Source: Mycolicibacterium austroafricanum
Lineage (GTDB): Bacteria; Actinomycetota; Actinomycetes; Mycobacteriales; Mycobacteriaceae
Reading direction: 5' to 3'
Length of the DNA: 64,000 nucleotides
NCBI RefSeq assembly: GCF_000612725.1
Contig: NZ_HG964453.1
Location: 145,010-209,009, forward strand
This document shows, piece after piece, positions 7,236 to 14,808 of the stretch. Each line of letters begins with the position of its first letter. Positions within the stretch are counted from its first letter, which is position 1. Position numbers and translations under genes: made by a program. The notes below the pieces were generated by a model, which saw only the letters and a list, made by a program, of their open reading frames with translations, was not told the DNA's origin and did no database searches.

Positions 7236-8675
7236 GTGAGTGATCCTTGGGCGCTCGCCTTCGAGGATCGGCAGTACAGTCTCGCCGACCTTGACGCGCT
7301 GGCCGGCGGTATGGCGGCCGAGTTGCATCGGCGCGGCGTCGCGGCGGGATCGCGGGTCGCGGTGATGTCGTCCAACCGTCCCGAGTTCGTGGTCGCACTC
7401 CGCGCGATCTGGCGGCTGGGCGCGTCCGCGGTGCTGCTGAGCCCGGCCTGGAAGCAGGCCGAGGTCGGCCATGCGCTGTCCCTGACCGAACCGACGCACG
7501 CCGTCGGTGATCATCCCGTGCTGGCCGGGTCGATGCCGATGCTGTCGCTCGACGAGGAGATCGCGCCGGTAGCGCACGGCGCGGTGCAACCCGCCCCCAC
7601 CCCTGACGCCGATGCGGTGTTCGTGTTCAGCTCTGGAACCACCGGCATGCCCAAGGCGGTCCGCCACACGCATGCCTCACTGGCCGTCGCGGTGCGCCAC
7701 TGGCGCGCTGCGCTCGGGCTGACCTCCGCGGACCGGATGCAGGTGATGACGCCACCGTCGCACATCCTGGGGCTGCTCAACATCGTGATGGCGCTCGACA
7801 CCGGCGCGTGGATCAGACTGCACCGACGTTTCGACATCGACGCGATGCTGCGCCATATCGAATCCGATCGCATCACCATCGAGATGGCGGTCGCGCCGAT
7901 CGCGCTCGCACTGTCCGCGCATCCGGGCCTCGAGGAACACGACCTGTCGTCGCTGCGCTACATCATGTGGTGTGCCACGCCGGTGACTCAGACTGTCGCC
8001 GAGGCGGTTTCGGCGCGTACCGGCGCCACATGGGTGACGGCCTACGGCGCCAGCGAGCTTCCGGTGATCTCCTGCAACGATCTGCAGGACGCGCGTCTTG
8101 ACACCGTCGGGCGCGCCGTCGCGGGGGTCGACATCCGCATCGTCTCGCTGGAGTCGGGGGCCCCGCTCGGACCCGGTGACGAGGGCGAGATCCAGGTGCG
8201 GTCCGATTCGGCGATGGCCGGCTATCTGCCGGATCATTGGACGGCCGACGCCTTCTGCGACGGCTGGTACCGAACCGGCGACGTGGGCAGCCTCGACGCC
8301 GACGGCTGGCTGCGGATCACCGACCGCGCCAAAGAGATGATCAAGGTGCGTGGCTTTCAGGTCGCGCCGGCCGAGGTCGAGGCGGTGCTGCACGGTCACC
8401 CCGCCGTCGAGGACTGTGCGGTGTTCGGCGTCCCCGCCGCCGACGGCGAGGCGATCGTCGCTGCCGTCGCGGCGAGCGGTCCTTTGGACACCGACGACCT
8501 CGTCGCGCTGGTCGCCGAAAGGCTGGCCGGCTACAAGCGACTGAGTCAGGTCTTTGTCGTGGACGAAATCCCGCGCCTGCCATCGGGCAAGGTGCTGCGG
8601 CGAGTGTTACGGGAGCGGGCGATGAGCGCTCGCGCGGAGAGCGGAGGATTCGGTGGACGTCCGTCTGACCAGTGA
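7236..8675 (+). CDS. Class I adenylate-forming acyl-CoA synthetase
   Basis: An ANL enzyme of 479 residues from GTG 7236. I chose that start because GGAAGGGG lies about 8 nt upstream; an ATG at 7209 would add nine residues and has no ribosome site. Motifs: FSSGTTGMPK (131-140), TPPSHILG, YGASELP, GWYRTGDVG, DRAKEMIKVRGFQV and PSGKVLRR with the catalytic lysine. It should activate an acid for the FadE pair and hydratase that follow. The last residues (AMSARAESGGFGGRPSDQ) come from a diverged 32-bp repeat copy and are probably an extension without function. Its 3' end overlaps the next gene by 23 nt. Confidence 0.92.
   Translation: MSDPWALAFEDRQYSLADLDALAGGMAAELHRRGVAAGSRVAVMSSNRPEFVVALRAIWRLGASAVLLSPAWKQAEVGHALSLTEPTHAVGDHPVLAGSMPMLSLDEEIAPVAHGAVQPAPTPDADAVFVFSSGTTGMPKAVRHTHASLAVAVRHWRAALGLTSADRMQVMTPPSHILGLLNIVMALDTGAWIRLHRRFDIDAMLRHIESDRITIEMAVAPIALALSAHPGLEEHDLSSLRYIMWCATPVTQTVAEAVSARTGATWVTAYGASELPVISCNDLQDARLDTVGRAVAGVDIRIVSLESGAPLGPGDEGEIQVRSDSAMAGYLPDHWTADAFCDGWYRTGDVGSLDADGWLRITDRAKEMIKVRGFQVAPAEVEAVLHGHPAVEDCAVFGVPAADGEAIVAAVAASGPLDTDDLVALVAERLAGYKRLSQVFVVDEIPRLPSGKVLRRVLRERAMSARAESGGFGGRPSDQ
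8622..8648 (+). repeat. Diverged copy of the 32-bp junction repeat
   Basis: ATGAGCGCTCGCGCGGAGAG then CGGAGG resembles the unit repeated at 5681-5744. Here it lies inside the 3' end of the acyl-CoA synthetase reading frame and supplies both its last codons and the GGAGG ribosome site of the following gene. Confidence 0.5.
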
Positions 8676-9471
8676 ACAACAACAGTTGCGTGATGCTGCC
8701 GCCGAGGTCGCCGGTGACTTCGGACCGGGATCGGTGGCCGACCTCGATGACCAGGCGCGCCGGACGCGGCTGGAGAAAGCCGTGGACGCCACCGGTTTCC
8801 GGACCCTGCGCTCCGACGGCGCGTCCGCCGTCGAGGTGGCGATCGTCGCTGAGGAGTTCGGCCGCGGACTGGTCGACGTGCCGTTCTTGGGGCCGGTGCT
8901 GGCCGACGACCTGCAGCGCAGGCTCGGACGGGACGTCGGCGCGGCGCCCAACACCGCCCCGGAGTCCGTCGACCTGACGGGAAGCCTTGCGGGAGTGGTG
9001 GAGTCGCCACCGGAGTTGGCCGACCTGTCCGACGACGAGTCGGGCCGCTGGTATGCGCTGGCCTTGGCGGCGACCACGGCGGACATCATCGGCGCGGCAC
9101 GTGGCACCCACGCGCTGGCCACCGAATACGCCAAGGTGCGTGAACAGTACGGCTCTGCGATCGGCTCTTATCAGGCCGTCGCGCACATGCTCGCCGAGAG
9201 CCTGGCGTTGATCGAGGGGTCGATCAGCGTGGCGCGGCACGCCGCCTGGGCCGTCGACGAGCTTCCGGTGCGGGAGGCCGTCGAGGCGGCCCGGATCGCC
9301 AAGATCTACTCCGCACGGGCCGCGATGACCGTGTGCGAGACGTCGATTCAGGTGCACGGCGGCATCGGCAACACCTGGGAGTGCCTGGCCCACATCTATT
9401 TGCGCCGCGTGCTGGCCGCCACCGAGACCTGGCCCGCGAAACTGGAGGAGCTGACCATTGGACTTTCGTGA
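8653..9471 (+). CDS. Acyl-CoA dehydrogenase, short subunit of a heteromeric pair (FadE-like)
   Basis: A 272-residue acyl-CoA dehydrogenase, shorter than the usual 380 because the middle beta-domain is much reduced. The N-terminal helical part starts MDVRLTSEQQQLRDAA and the C-terminal part has EQYGSAIGSYQAV and VHGGIGNTWECLAHIYLRR, the family's GG-x-G-x-x-x-E helix. Actinobacterial steroid degraders use alpha2beta2 dehydrogenases made of one short and one full-length chain encoded side by side, and the next gene is a full-length partner overlapping by 14 nt. GTG start with GGAGG upstream. It should form the C2-C3 double bond of an acyl-CoA together with its partner. Confidence 0.88.
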   Translation: MDVRLTSEQQQLRDAAAEVAGDFGPGSVADLDDQARRTRLEKAVDATGFRTLRSDGASAVEVAIVAEEFGRGLVDVPFLGPVLADDLQRRLGRDVGAAPNTAPESVDLTGSLAGVVESPPELADLSDDESGRWYALALAATTADIIGAARGTHALATEYAKVREQYGSAIGSYQAVAHMLAESLALIEGSISVARHAAWAVDELPVREAVEAARIAKIYSARAAMTVCETSIQVHGGIGNTWECLAHIYLRRVLAATETWPAKLEELTIGLS

Positions 9472-10546
9472 TTCGCCCGAGGAGGCCGCATTCCGCGACC
9501 GGTTGCGTGGCTGGCTGAGCGAGCAGAAGGGTAAGTTCCCGACTTCCGGTGACGCGTACTGGGCCAAGGCCGGCGAGTGGCATCAGGCGCTCTTCGGGGC
9601 CGGGTTCTTCGGCACCTCATGGCCGAAGGAGTACGGCGGCCAGGATCTGCCTCCCGTGTACGACGTCATCGTCGACGAGGAGATCGCCAAGGCCGGGGCC
9701 CCGGCGCGGCCGAGCCTCGGTTATCTCGTCGTCGGTCTCAGTCACCACGGCAGTGAGGAACTCCGGCAGCGGTTCCTGCCCGGCATGATCAACGGTTCCG
9801 AGCGGTGGTGCCAGGGGTTCTCCGAGCCGGGTGCGGGGTCGGACCTGGCGTCGCTGACGACGACTGCGGTCCGCGACGGTGACGAGTACGTCATCCACGG
9901 GCACAAGATCTGGACGAGCTACTCCGACGTCGCCGACTGGTGCCTGCTGCTGGCCCGCACCGACAAGGACGTGCCCAAACACAAGGGCATCTCGGCGTTC
10001 ATCGTCAACATGCATCAGGCAGGGATCGAACAGCGTCCGCTGAAGATGATCAGCGGCGTCACCAAGGAGTTCGGCCAGGTCAGCTTCGACGGTGCCCGTG
10101 TTCCCGCCGAGAACATGGTCGGCGCGCCCGGTGAGGGCTGGAAGCTGGCGATGACAGTCGTCAGCCACGAACGCGAACCATCGACCCTCGGGTTCTCCGC
10201 CCGCTACGGAAAAACGGTGCGCCAGATGGCCTCTCGTCTCGACGGCGCGCCGAACCAGGAGTTGTTGTGGGCCTGGGTGCAGACCGAGATGCTGCGGCTG
10301 CATGTGCGCAGGCGGCTTTCCGAGCAGCTCGACGGCCTCACCCACGGACCGCAGGGGTCGCTGGACAAACTGCTGATGACCTGGGTCGAGCAGTCTGTCG
10401 GCCACGCGGCGCTGGCGACCGTCGGCACCTCCGACGAGGAGCTCTTCGGCGCCTACATGTACAGCCGTGCACAGAGCGTCATGGGCGGTACGTCGCAGAT
10501 CCAGAAGAACATCATCGCGCAACGCATCCTCGGACTGGGGGCCTAG
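9458..10546 (+). CDS. Acyl-CoA dehydrogenase, long subunit of a heteromeric pair (FadE-like)
   Basis: A 362-residue acyl-CoA dehydrogenase. It has WPKEYGGQDLPPV, the flavin/substrate strand WCQGFSEPGAGSDLASL, IHGHKIWTS, and the C-terminal FAD-contacting MGGTSQIQKNIIAQRILGL. The start is TTG 9458, inside the 3' end of the short subunit, with GGAGGAG about 8 nt upstream. This is the partner of 8653-9471; together they are expected to form an alpha2beta2 enzyme. Such enzymes in the family act on side-chains of bulky ring substrates, which is the main reason to suspect a cyclic substrate for this operon (inference). Confidence 0.92.
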   Translation: MDFRDSPEEAAFRDRLRGWLSEQKGKFPTSGDAYWAKAGEWHQALFGAGFFGTSWPKEYGGQDLPPVYDVIVDEEIAKAGAPARPSLGYLVVGLSHHGSEELRQRFLPGMINGSERWCQGFSEPGAGSDLASLTTTAVRDGDEYVIHGHKIWTSYSDVADWCLLLARTDKDVPKHKGISAFIVNMHQAGIEQRPLKMISGVTKEFGQVSFDGARVPAENMVGAPGEGWKLAMTVVSHEREPSTLGFSARYGKTVRQMASRLDGAPNQELLWAWVQTEMLRLHVRRRLSEQLDGLTHGPQGSLDKLLMTWVEQSVGHAALATVGTSDEELFGAYMYSRAQSVMGGTSQIQKNIIAQRILGLGA

Positions 10547-10548
10547 AC

Positions 10549-11313
10549 ATGTATGGAATGCCGGAGGAAATCGACGTTCGCGCCGACGGTGCACTGCGCA
10601 TCATCACGCTGAACCGTCCGGACGATCTCAACGCGGTCAACGACAATCTGCACGTCGGGCTGGCCAAGATATGGGAGGAACTCAACGAGGACGCCGGCGC
10701 GCGTGCGGCCGTCATCACCGGTGCGGGCCGGGCCTTCTCGGCGGGCGGCGACTTCAATTACCTCGACGAGTTGCGTAACGACGAGGCCTTGCGGCAGAAG
10801 ACGATCAAGCACGGCCGTGATCTGGTGATCGGTATGGTGCGCTGCCGGATCCCGGTGGTGGCGGCGGTGAACGGACCAGCCGTCGGCCTTGGCTGCAGCC
10901 TGGCGGCGCTGTCGGACGTCGTGTACATCGCCGAGAATGCGTTCTTCGCCGACCCGCATGTGTCGATTGGGTTGGTGGCCGCAGACGGCGGCCCGCTGGT
11001 GTGGGGCTCGCAGATCAGCCTGCTGCAGGCCAAGGAGTTCGCGCTCACAGGTGTGCGGATCAAGGCGCAGCGTGCGGTCGAGCTCGGCCTGGCCAACCAC
11101 GTCGTCGACGACCCGGTGGCTGAAGCGATCGCGTGCGCGAAGAAGCTCATCGAGCTTCCGCAGCAGGCCGTCGAGGCCACCAAGCGCCTGATGAACATTC
11201 AGCTGGAGAAGTCTGTGATGGCGTCGCTGGACTACGCCAACCTGGCGGAGTACGTGTCGTTCGGGACGGCCGATTTCAACAAGATCGTCGACGGCCTGAT
11301 CGCCAAGAAGTAG
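10549..11313 (+). CDS. Enoyl-CoA hydratase/isomerase (crotonase family)
   Basis: A 254-residue crotonase-fold protein. Strand IITLNRPDDLNAVND and the first oxyanion-hole block FSAGGDFNYL are present, as is the second, NGPAVGLGCSLAALSDVVYIAENA. It starts with ATG 10549, 2 nt after the FadE stop, and ends the plus-strand operon before a 383-bp gap. Expected to hydrate or isomerise the enoyl-CoA made by the paired dehydrogenase. The usual second catalytic glutamate region (ADPHVSIGLVAADGGP) has Asp in the DGGP turn, common in mycobacterial EchA proteins. Confidence 0.92.
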   Translation: MYGMPEEIDVRADGALRIITLNRPDDLNAVNDNLHVGLAKIWEELNEDAGARAAVITGAGRAFSAGGDFNYLDELRNDEALRQKTIKHGRDLVIGMVRCRIPVVAAVNGPAVGLGCSLAALSDVVYIAENAFFADPHVSIGLVAADGGPLVWGSQISLLQAKEFALTGVRIKAQRAVELGLANHVVDDPVAEAIACAKKLIELPQQAVEATKRLMNIQLEKSVMASLDYANLAEYVSFGTADFNKIVDGLIAKK

Positions 11314-11696
11314 AAGCAGCTTCGAATAGCACCCCTCACCCCCTCACCCCTTTCCCCTTGCCGCGAGCGTGCGTGTCTGCAGTCGACACGCCGTGCTCGG
11401 GGCCAACTTTGCGCACGCTCGTGGATGCGCGGCGGGCAGTCGACACGCCGTGCTCGGGGCCAACTTTACGTACGCTCGTGGATGCGCGGAGGACGGTTGC
11501 TCGTGTGCCCCGCGCCGACTTTGCGCACGCCTGCGGGTTCGGGGGAGACGGTCACTCGTGTGCCAGGCGTCTGTCGCTGATGACGAGAGTGCGCAAAGTT
11601 CGTACTTCATGCGGCGTGTCGCCCTCTGACACGCACGCTCGCGGTAGGAAAGTGAGGGCCTCTGACACGCACGCCCGCGGTAGGAAAGTGCTGCGG
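11314..11696. repeat. Repeat-filled convergent intergenic gap
   Basis: No gene is convincing in these 383 bp between the crotonase (+) and SDR (-) stops. It holds a 56-bp module bounded by GAGCGTGCG (11365-11373) and its inverse CGCACGCTC (11412-11420); a 57-bp direct repeat starting AGTCGACACGCCGTGCTCGG at 11381 and 11438; and a 36-bp direct repeat starting CCTCTGACACGCACG at 11623 and 11659, which contains the inverse of the GAGCGTGCGTGTC core. The forward core sits at the left end and the inverse cores at the right end. A related module lies at 48238-48293. Bidirectional termination or a small repeat family is likely. Confidence 0.8.
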
Positions 11697-12437
11697 TCAG
11701 AAGGTGAGGGCCTCGGAGCGCTGGATGGTGCCCGTGATTCCCGAGGCGTCTTGTCCGGCAAGGAAAACCGCGGCGTCGGCCATGGCTTCGGGGGGCTCGA
11801 CCATCTCCGGCGGGATCTGCATGCCCGCGCCGCCGGCCTGCCAGCCCTCGGTGAGCACCACGCGCGACGGGCTGAGGCAGTTGACCGCGATGTTGTCCGG
11901 TTTCAGGTCCGCGGCCAGGCCGAGGTAGAGCCGTTCGACGGCGGCCTTGGACACCCAGTAGGCGTTCGCGCCGTGGTCGGTCATGTTGACGCCGGTGGTG
12001 GTCACCGCGATCAACGAGCCGCCGCCGCGTGCCCGGACATGCGGTATGACGGCCTTGGTGACCAGGAAGACGCCAGTGGTGTTCACGTCGAGGCACAGCT
12101 GCCACCGTTTCAGCGGCGTCGTCTCGATCGGCCCGAGCCACAGCACCCCGGCGTTGGCGACGAGAATGTCGATGCCCCCGAACTCGGCCACTGTCTCGGC
12201 GACCGCGGCGTTGACGGACTCCTCACTGGTGACGTCGCACGCCACCGGCAGCGCGCGGCCGCCGGCAGCGGAGATGCCTTGTGCGACAGAGCCGATGGTG
12301 CCGGGAAGCTTGCCCTCCTGTTCGGAGCGGGCTGCCACGGCCACCGACGCGCCCGCGCGTGCCAGCGCCGCCGCCACGGTGGCGCCGATGCCGCGGCTGG
12401 CGCCGGCGACGAACGCGACCTTGCCGTGAAGTGTCAT
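11697..12437 (-). CDS. SDR-family oxidoreductase
   Basis: A 246-residue classical-type SDR: cofactor motif GASRGIG near the N-terminus, LVANAGV, and a YWVSK active-site pair preceded by TTTGVN. ATG 12437 (MTLHGKVAF) is chosen because the fold begins there; the longer frame adds 18 unrelated residues. It lies 7 nt after the stop of the upstream SDR (12445-13209), so the two are co-transcribed. Expected to interconvert a hydroxy and keto group on a ring or acyl-CoA. The substrate is unknown. The last residues TGTIQRSEALTF differ from the usual VDGG ending of SDRs. Confidence 0.88.
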   Translation of the reverse strand: MTLHGKVAFVAGASRGIGATVAAALARAGASVAVAARSEQEGKLPGTIGSVAQGISAAGGRALPVACDVTSEESVNAAVAETVAEFGGIDILVANAGVLWLGPIETTPLKRWQLCLDVNTTGVFLVTKAVIPHVRARGGGSLIAVTTTGVNMTDHGANAYWVSKAAVERLYLGLAADLKPDNIAVNCLSPSRVVLTEGWQAGGAGMQIPPEMVEPPEAMADAAVFLAGQDASGITGTIQRSEALTF

Positions 12438-12444
12438 TTCTCGG

Positions 12445-13209
12445 TCATTTCGGGGGGAACCGCAACGCCCCGTCCAGGCGGATGACCTCACCGTTGAGGT
12501 AGTCGTTCTCGATGACGCTCTGCGCCAGCTGCGCGTACTCGGTCGACCGGCCCATCCGCTTCGGGAACGGCACCTGCGGGCCCCAGTACTGCTCGAGCTG
12601 ATCGGCGGCCTTGCCGTAGGCCGGGGTGTTGATCGTGCCGGGGGCGATCGTCACCACACGAATACCCAACGGGGACAAGTCGCGCGCGGCGACCAGCGTC
12701 ATGCCGATCACGCCGCCCTTGGCTGCCGAGTAGGGGAGTTGTCCGATCTGCCCCTCGTAGCCGGCCACGGACGCGGTGTTGACGATGACGCCCCGGCCGC
12801 CCTCTTCGAGCGGCTCAGTCTTGGCGATCGCCGCCGCCGAGAGCCGCATGATGTTGAACACCGCGGTCAGGTAGAACTTGATGGTGGTCTCGAAGGCCTC
12901 CATGCTCAGCGGGGAGCCGTCCTTGCCGACCAGCCGCCCGCCGCCGGCGGGGCCGCCGTGGGTGTCGACCGAGATCCGCAGGGGTCCAAGGGATTCGGCT
13001 TCGGTGATCGCGGCGTTGACGGACTCCTCGGACGTGGCGTCGGTGCGCACGTAGCGCACACCGAGCTCGGATTCCAGTTGCCTGCCCTTGTCGTCGGCCA
13101 GGTCCGCGATGACCACCTTGGCGCCCGCGTCGTGCAGCCGCCGGACGGTCGCCTCGCCGAGGCCGCCCGCGCCGCCGACAACCAGAGCCGAACTTCCGGC
13201 GATCTGCAT
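12445..13209 (-). CDS. SDR-family 3-hydroxyacyl-CoA dehydrogenase (HSD17B10-like)
   Basis: A 254-residue SDR of the type II 3-hydroxyacyl-CoA dehydrogenase kind. It shows VVGGAGGLGEATVRRLHDAG, IADLADDKG, VNTASVAGYEGQIGQ and YSAAKGG (Tyr-x3-Lys), and APGTINTPAY in the substrate loop, all typical of that group. ATG 13209 (MQIAGSSALV) has a strong AAGGAGGG ribosome site; an upstream in-frame ATG would add eight residues. It would oxidise a beta-hydroxyacyl-CoA, the step after hydration. First gene of a two-SDR operon, divergent from meaB across a perfect palindrome. Confidence 0.9.
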   Translation of the reverse strand: MQIAGSSALVVGGAGGLGEATVRRLHDAGAKVVIADLADDKGRQLESELGVRYVRTDATSEESVNAAITEAESLGPLRISVDTHGGPAGGGRLVGKDGSPLSMEAFETTIKFYLTAVFNIMRLSAAAIAKTEPLEEGGRGVIVNTASVAGYEGQIGQLPYSAAKGGVIGMTLVAARDLSPLGIRVVTIAPGTINTPAYGKAADQLEQYWGPQVPFPKRMGRSTEYAQLAQSVIENDYLNGEVIRLDGALRFPPK

Positions 13210-13244
13210 AACGTCCCTCCTTGAAACGGTCACTCTCTAGCAAA

Positions 13245-13259
13245 GAGAATATCATTCTC
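13245..13259. promoter_or_regulatory. Palindromic operator GAGAAT-atc-ATTCTC
   Basis: Perfect inverted repeat in the 104-bp divergent region between the HSD17B10-like SDR (-) and meaB (+), 36 nt from the SDR start and 55 nt from the MeaB start. Same arms and spacer length as the sites at 7159, 17291 and 47285. Confidence 0.7.
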
Positions 13260-13313
13260 GACAATGGAAGGGTCCTTCGACGAGGGGGCGCTCGGCTGCG
13301 TACCCTCTGTGAG

Positions 13314-14189
13314 GTGACCATCGAGGAGCTCATCGCCGCTGCTCGCGGCGGCTCACAGCGTGCGACCGGCCGGTTGCTGAGTTTCGTCGAGAGCCCACGC
13401 CGCGACGAGGTGCTCGATGCTCTTGGTGACCTCCTCCCGGCGCAGGTCGTGGGTATCACGGGTCCGCCCGGTGCGGGAAAGTCGACGACGGTCGGTGCCC
13501 TCGTCGGGGCGTATCGGCTCGCCGGTAAGCGAGTGGCGGTGCTGGCGGTGGACCCGTCGTCGCCGTACAGCGGCGGTGCGCTGCTGGGTGACCGTATCCG
13601 GATGGCCGCCCACATCAACGACCCCGACGTGCTGATCCGGTCGGTGGCCACCCGTGGGCACCTGGGTGGGCTGGCCGCCGCGGTGCCCGCGGCGATCCGG
13701 TTGCTGTCGGCGCTCGGCTATGACCTCGTGATCCTGGAGACCGTAGGGGTCGGGCAGTCGGAGATCGAGATTGCCGCGGTGGCCGACCCGACGGTGGTGA
13801 TTCTGAATCCGGGTGCCGGTGACGCAGTCCAGGCCGCCAAGGCGGGGCTGCTGGAGGTCGCCGACGTCGTGGCGGTGAACAAGGCCGACCGTGACGGGGC
13901 CGACCAGACGGTGCGTGACCTGCGCGCCGAAACCGATGTCCCGATCCTCAAACTTGTTGCCGCCCAGGGGGATGGCATTGCCGAGCTGAAGGAGGTGATC
14001 GAGGCCCACCACCGCGCGGACAACCCGGCGCGACGGGCGGCGCGGGCCCGTTCACAGGTCCTGTCCCTGGCGCAGTCTCTGCTGCGCCAGCACGCCGGTC
14101 TGGACGGCCTCGCGGAGTCGGTGGCCGAGGGCCGCATGGACCCGTATACGGCGGCCGCGCGCCTGATCGTGCCCGATTCGGCCAACTGA
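13314..14189 (+). CDS. meaB: MeaB-type GTPase, chaperone of B12-dependent acyl-CoA mutase
   Basis: A 291-residue G3E GTPase. The Walker A motif is GPPGAGKST (about 50-58). It has AVDPSSPYSGGALLGDRIRM, the switch region ETVGVGQSE, and NKAD for guanine recognition. MeaB proteins protect and reload the cobalamin of methylmalonyl-CoA mutase family enzymes. The matching mutase subunits lie 9 kb upstream (2738-4731), and both promoters carry the same operator type, so this is probably the dedicated chaperone. I chose GTG 13314 because the upstream in-frame sequence holds the operator and reads poorly. Its stop lies 1 nt from the stop of the convergent TetR gene. Confidence 0.93.
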   Translation: MTIEELIAAARGGSQRATGRLLSFVESPRRDEVLDALGDLLPAQVVGITGPPGAGKSTTVGALVGAYRLAGKRVAVLAVDPSSPYSGGALLGDRIRMAAHINDPDVLIRSVATRGHLGGLAAAVPAAIRLLSALGYDLVILETVGVGQSEIEIAAVADPTVVILNPGAGDAVQAAKAGLLEVADVVAVNKADRDGADQTVRDLRAETDVPILKLVAAQGDGIAELKEVIEAHHRADNPARRAARARSQVLSLAQSLLRQHAGLDGLAESVAEGRMDPYTAAARLIVPDSAN

Positions 14190-14190
14190 G

Positions 14191-14766
14191 CTATTCGGGC
14201 AGGTCGATCAGTCTCCTGGTGTAGTGCAGCAGCTCGCGGCGCAACGTGTCGTCGTCGATGTCGGCGACCAGAGGATGCATGACGCCGACGGCGATGGCTC
14301 CGGAGAGCATCGCGGCGGTCAGCTTCGCCTCGCGGCCGGCATCGCCGACCAGCACCGCATACAGCCGTGCGATGAAGGCCTGGAACGGCTGATGGCTGGC
14401 GAGGAACTTGATGATGACGGGGTCGAACTGCAGTGTCGCCACGTGCCTTCGGCGCTCGATGGCTTCATCGATGACCTGGTTGAGCAACAGTTCGCGAGCC
14501 CGCGGCGCGGACTCCTCGGCCTCGGCGGCCTCCAATGCGTCTTCGAGCCTGCCGAATTCGCGCTCGGTCAGCGCGATCACGATGTCGTCCTTGCTCTTGA
14601 ACTGGCGGTAGACCGCAGCCTTGGTCACTCCCATGGAGTCGGCGATCATCTGCAGCGACGTGCCGCTGACGCCGTGTTCGGAGATCAGGTCGAGCGCGGC
14701 ATCGAGTACCCGCGTCTGCGCAGCGGTGCGCGTGATTGCACTGAACCTGGTGCCGGCCGTCGTCAC
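14191..14766 (-). CDS. TetR-family transcriptional regulator
   Basis: A 191-residue TetR regulator. The helix-turn-helix is in the N-terminal third: LDAALDLISEHGVSGTSLQM, SMGVTKAAVYRQFKSKDD. The C-terminal helical domain (REFGRLEDALEAAEAEES onward) would bind a ligand, likely an acyl-CoA. It lies in the middle of the catabolic island and is one of four TetR proteins here; it could read the shared GAGAAT-N3-ATTCTC sites, but no such site is directly upstream of it. Convergent with meaB. Confidence 0.92.
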   Translation of the reverse strand: MTTAGTRFSAITRTAAQTRVLDAALDLISEHGVSGTSLQMIADSMGVTKAAVYRQFKSKDDIVIALTEREFGRLEDALEAAEAEESAPRARELLLNQVIDEAIERRRHVATLQFDPVIIKFLASHQPFQAFIARLYAVLVGDAGREAKLTAAMLSGAIAVGVMHPLVADIDDDTLRRELLHYTRRLIDLPE

Positions 14767-14808
14767 ACCGACGAGGGTAGCCGATCGGCTACCACATCTC
14801 AGTCTCCG

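Noticed and set aside
8653-9471. Short FadE as a truncated pseudogene
   Set aside because: Length, intact C-terminal motif, ribosome site and overlap with a full-length FadE fit a heteromeric subunit; the same layout recurs at 48484.
11361-11694. CRISPR-like array
   Set aside because: Only two copies of each repeat, no unique spacers of even length and no cas genes.
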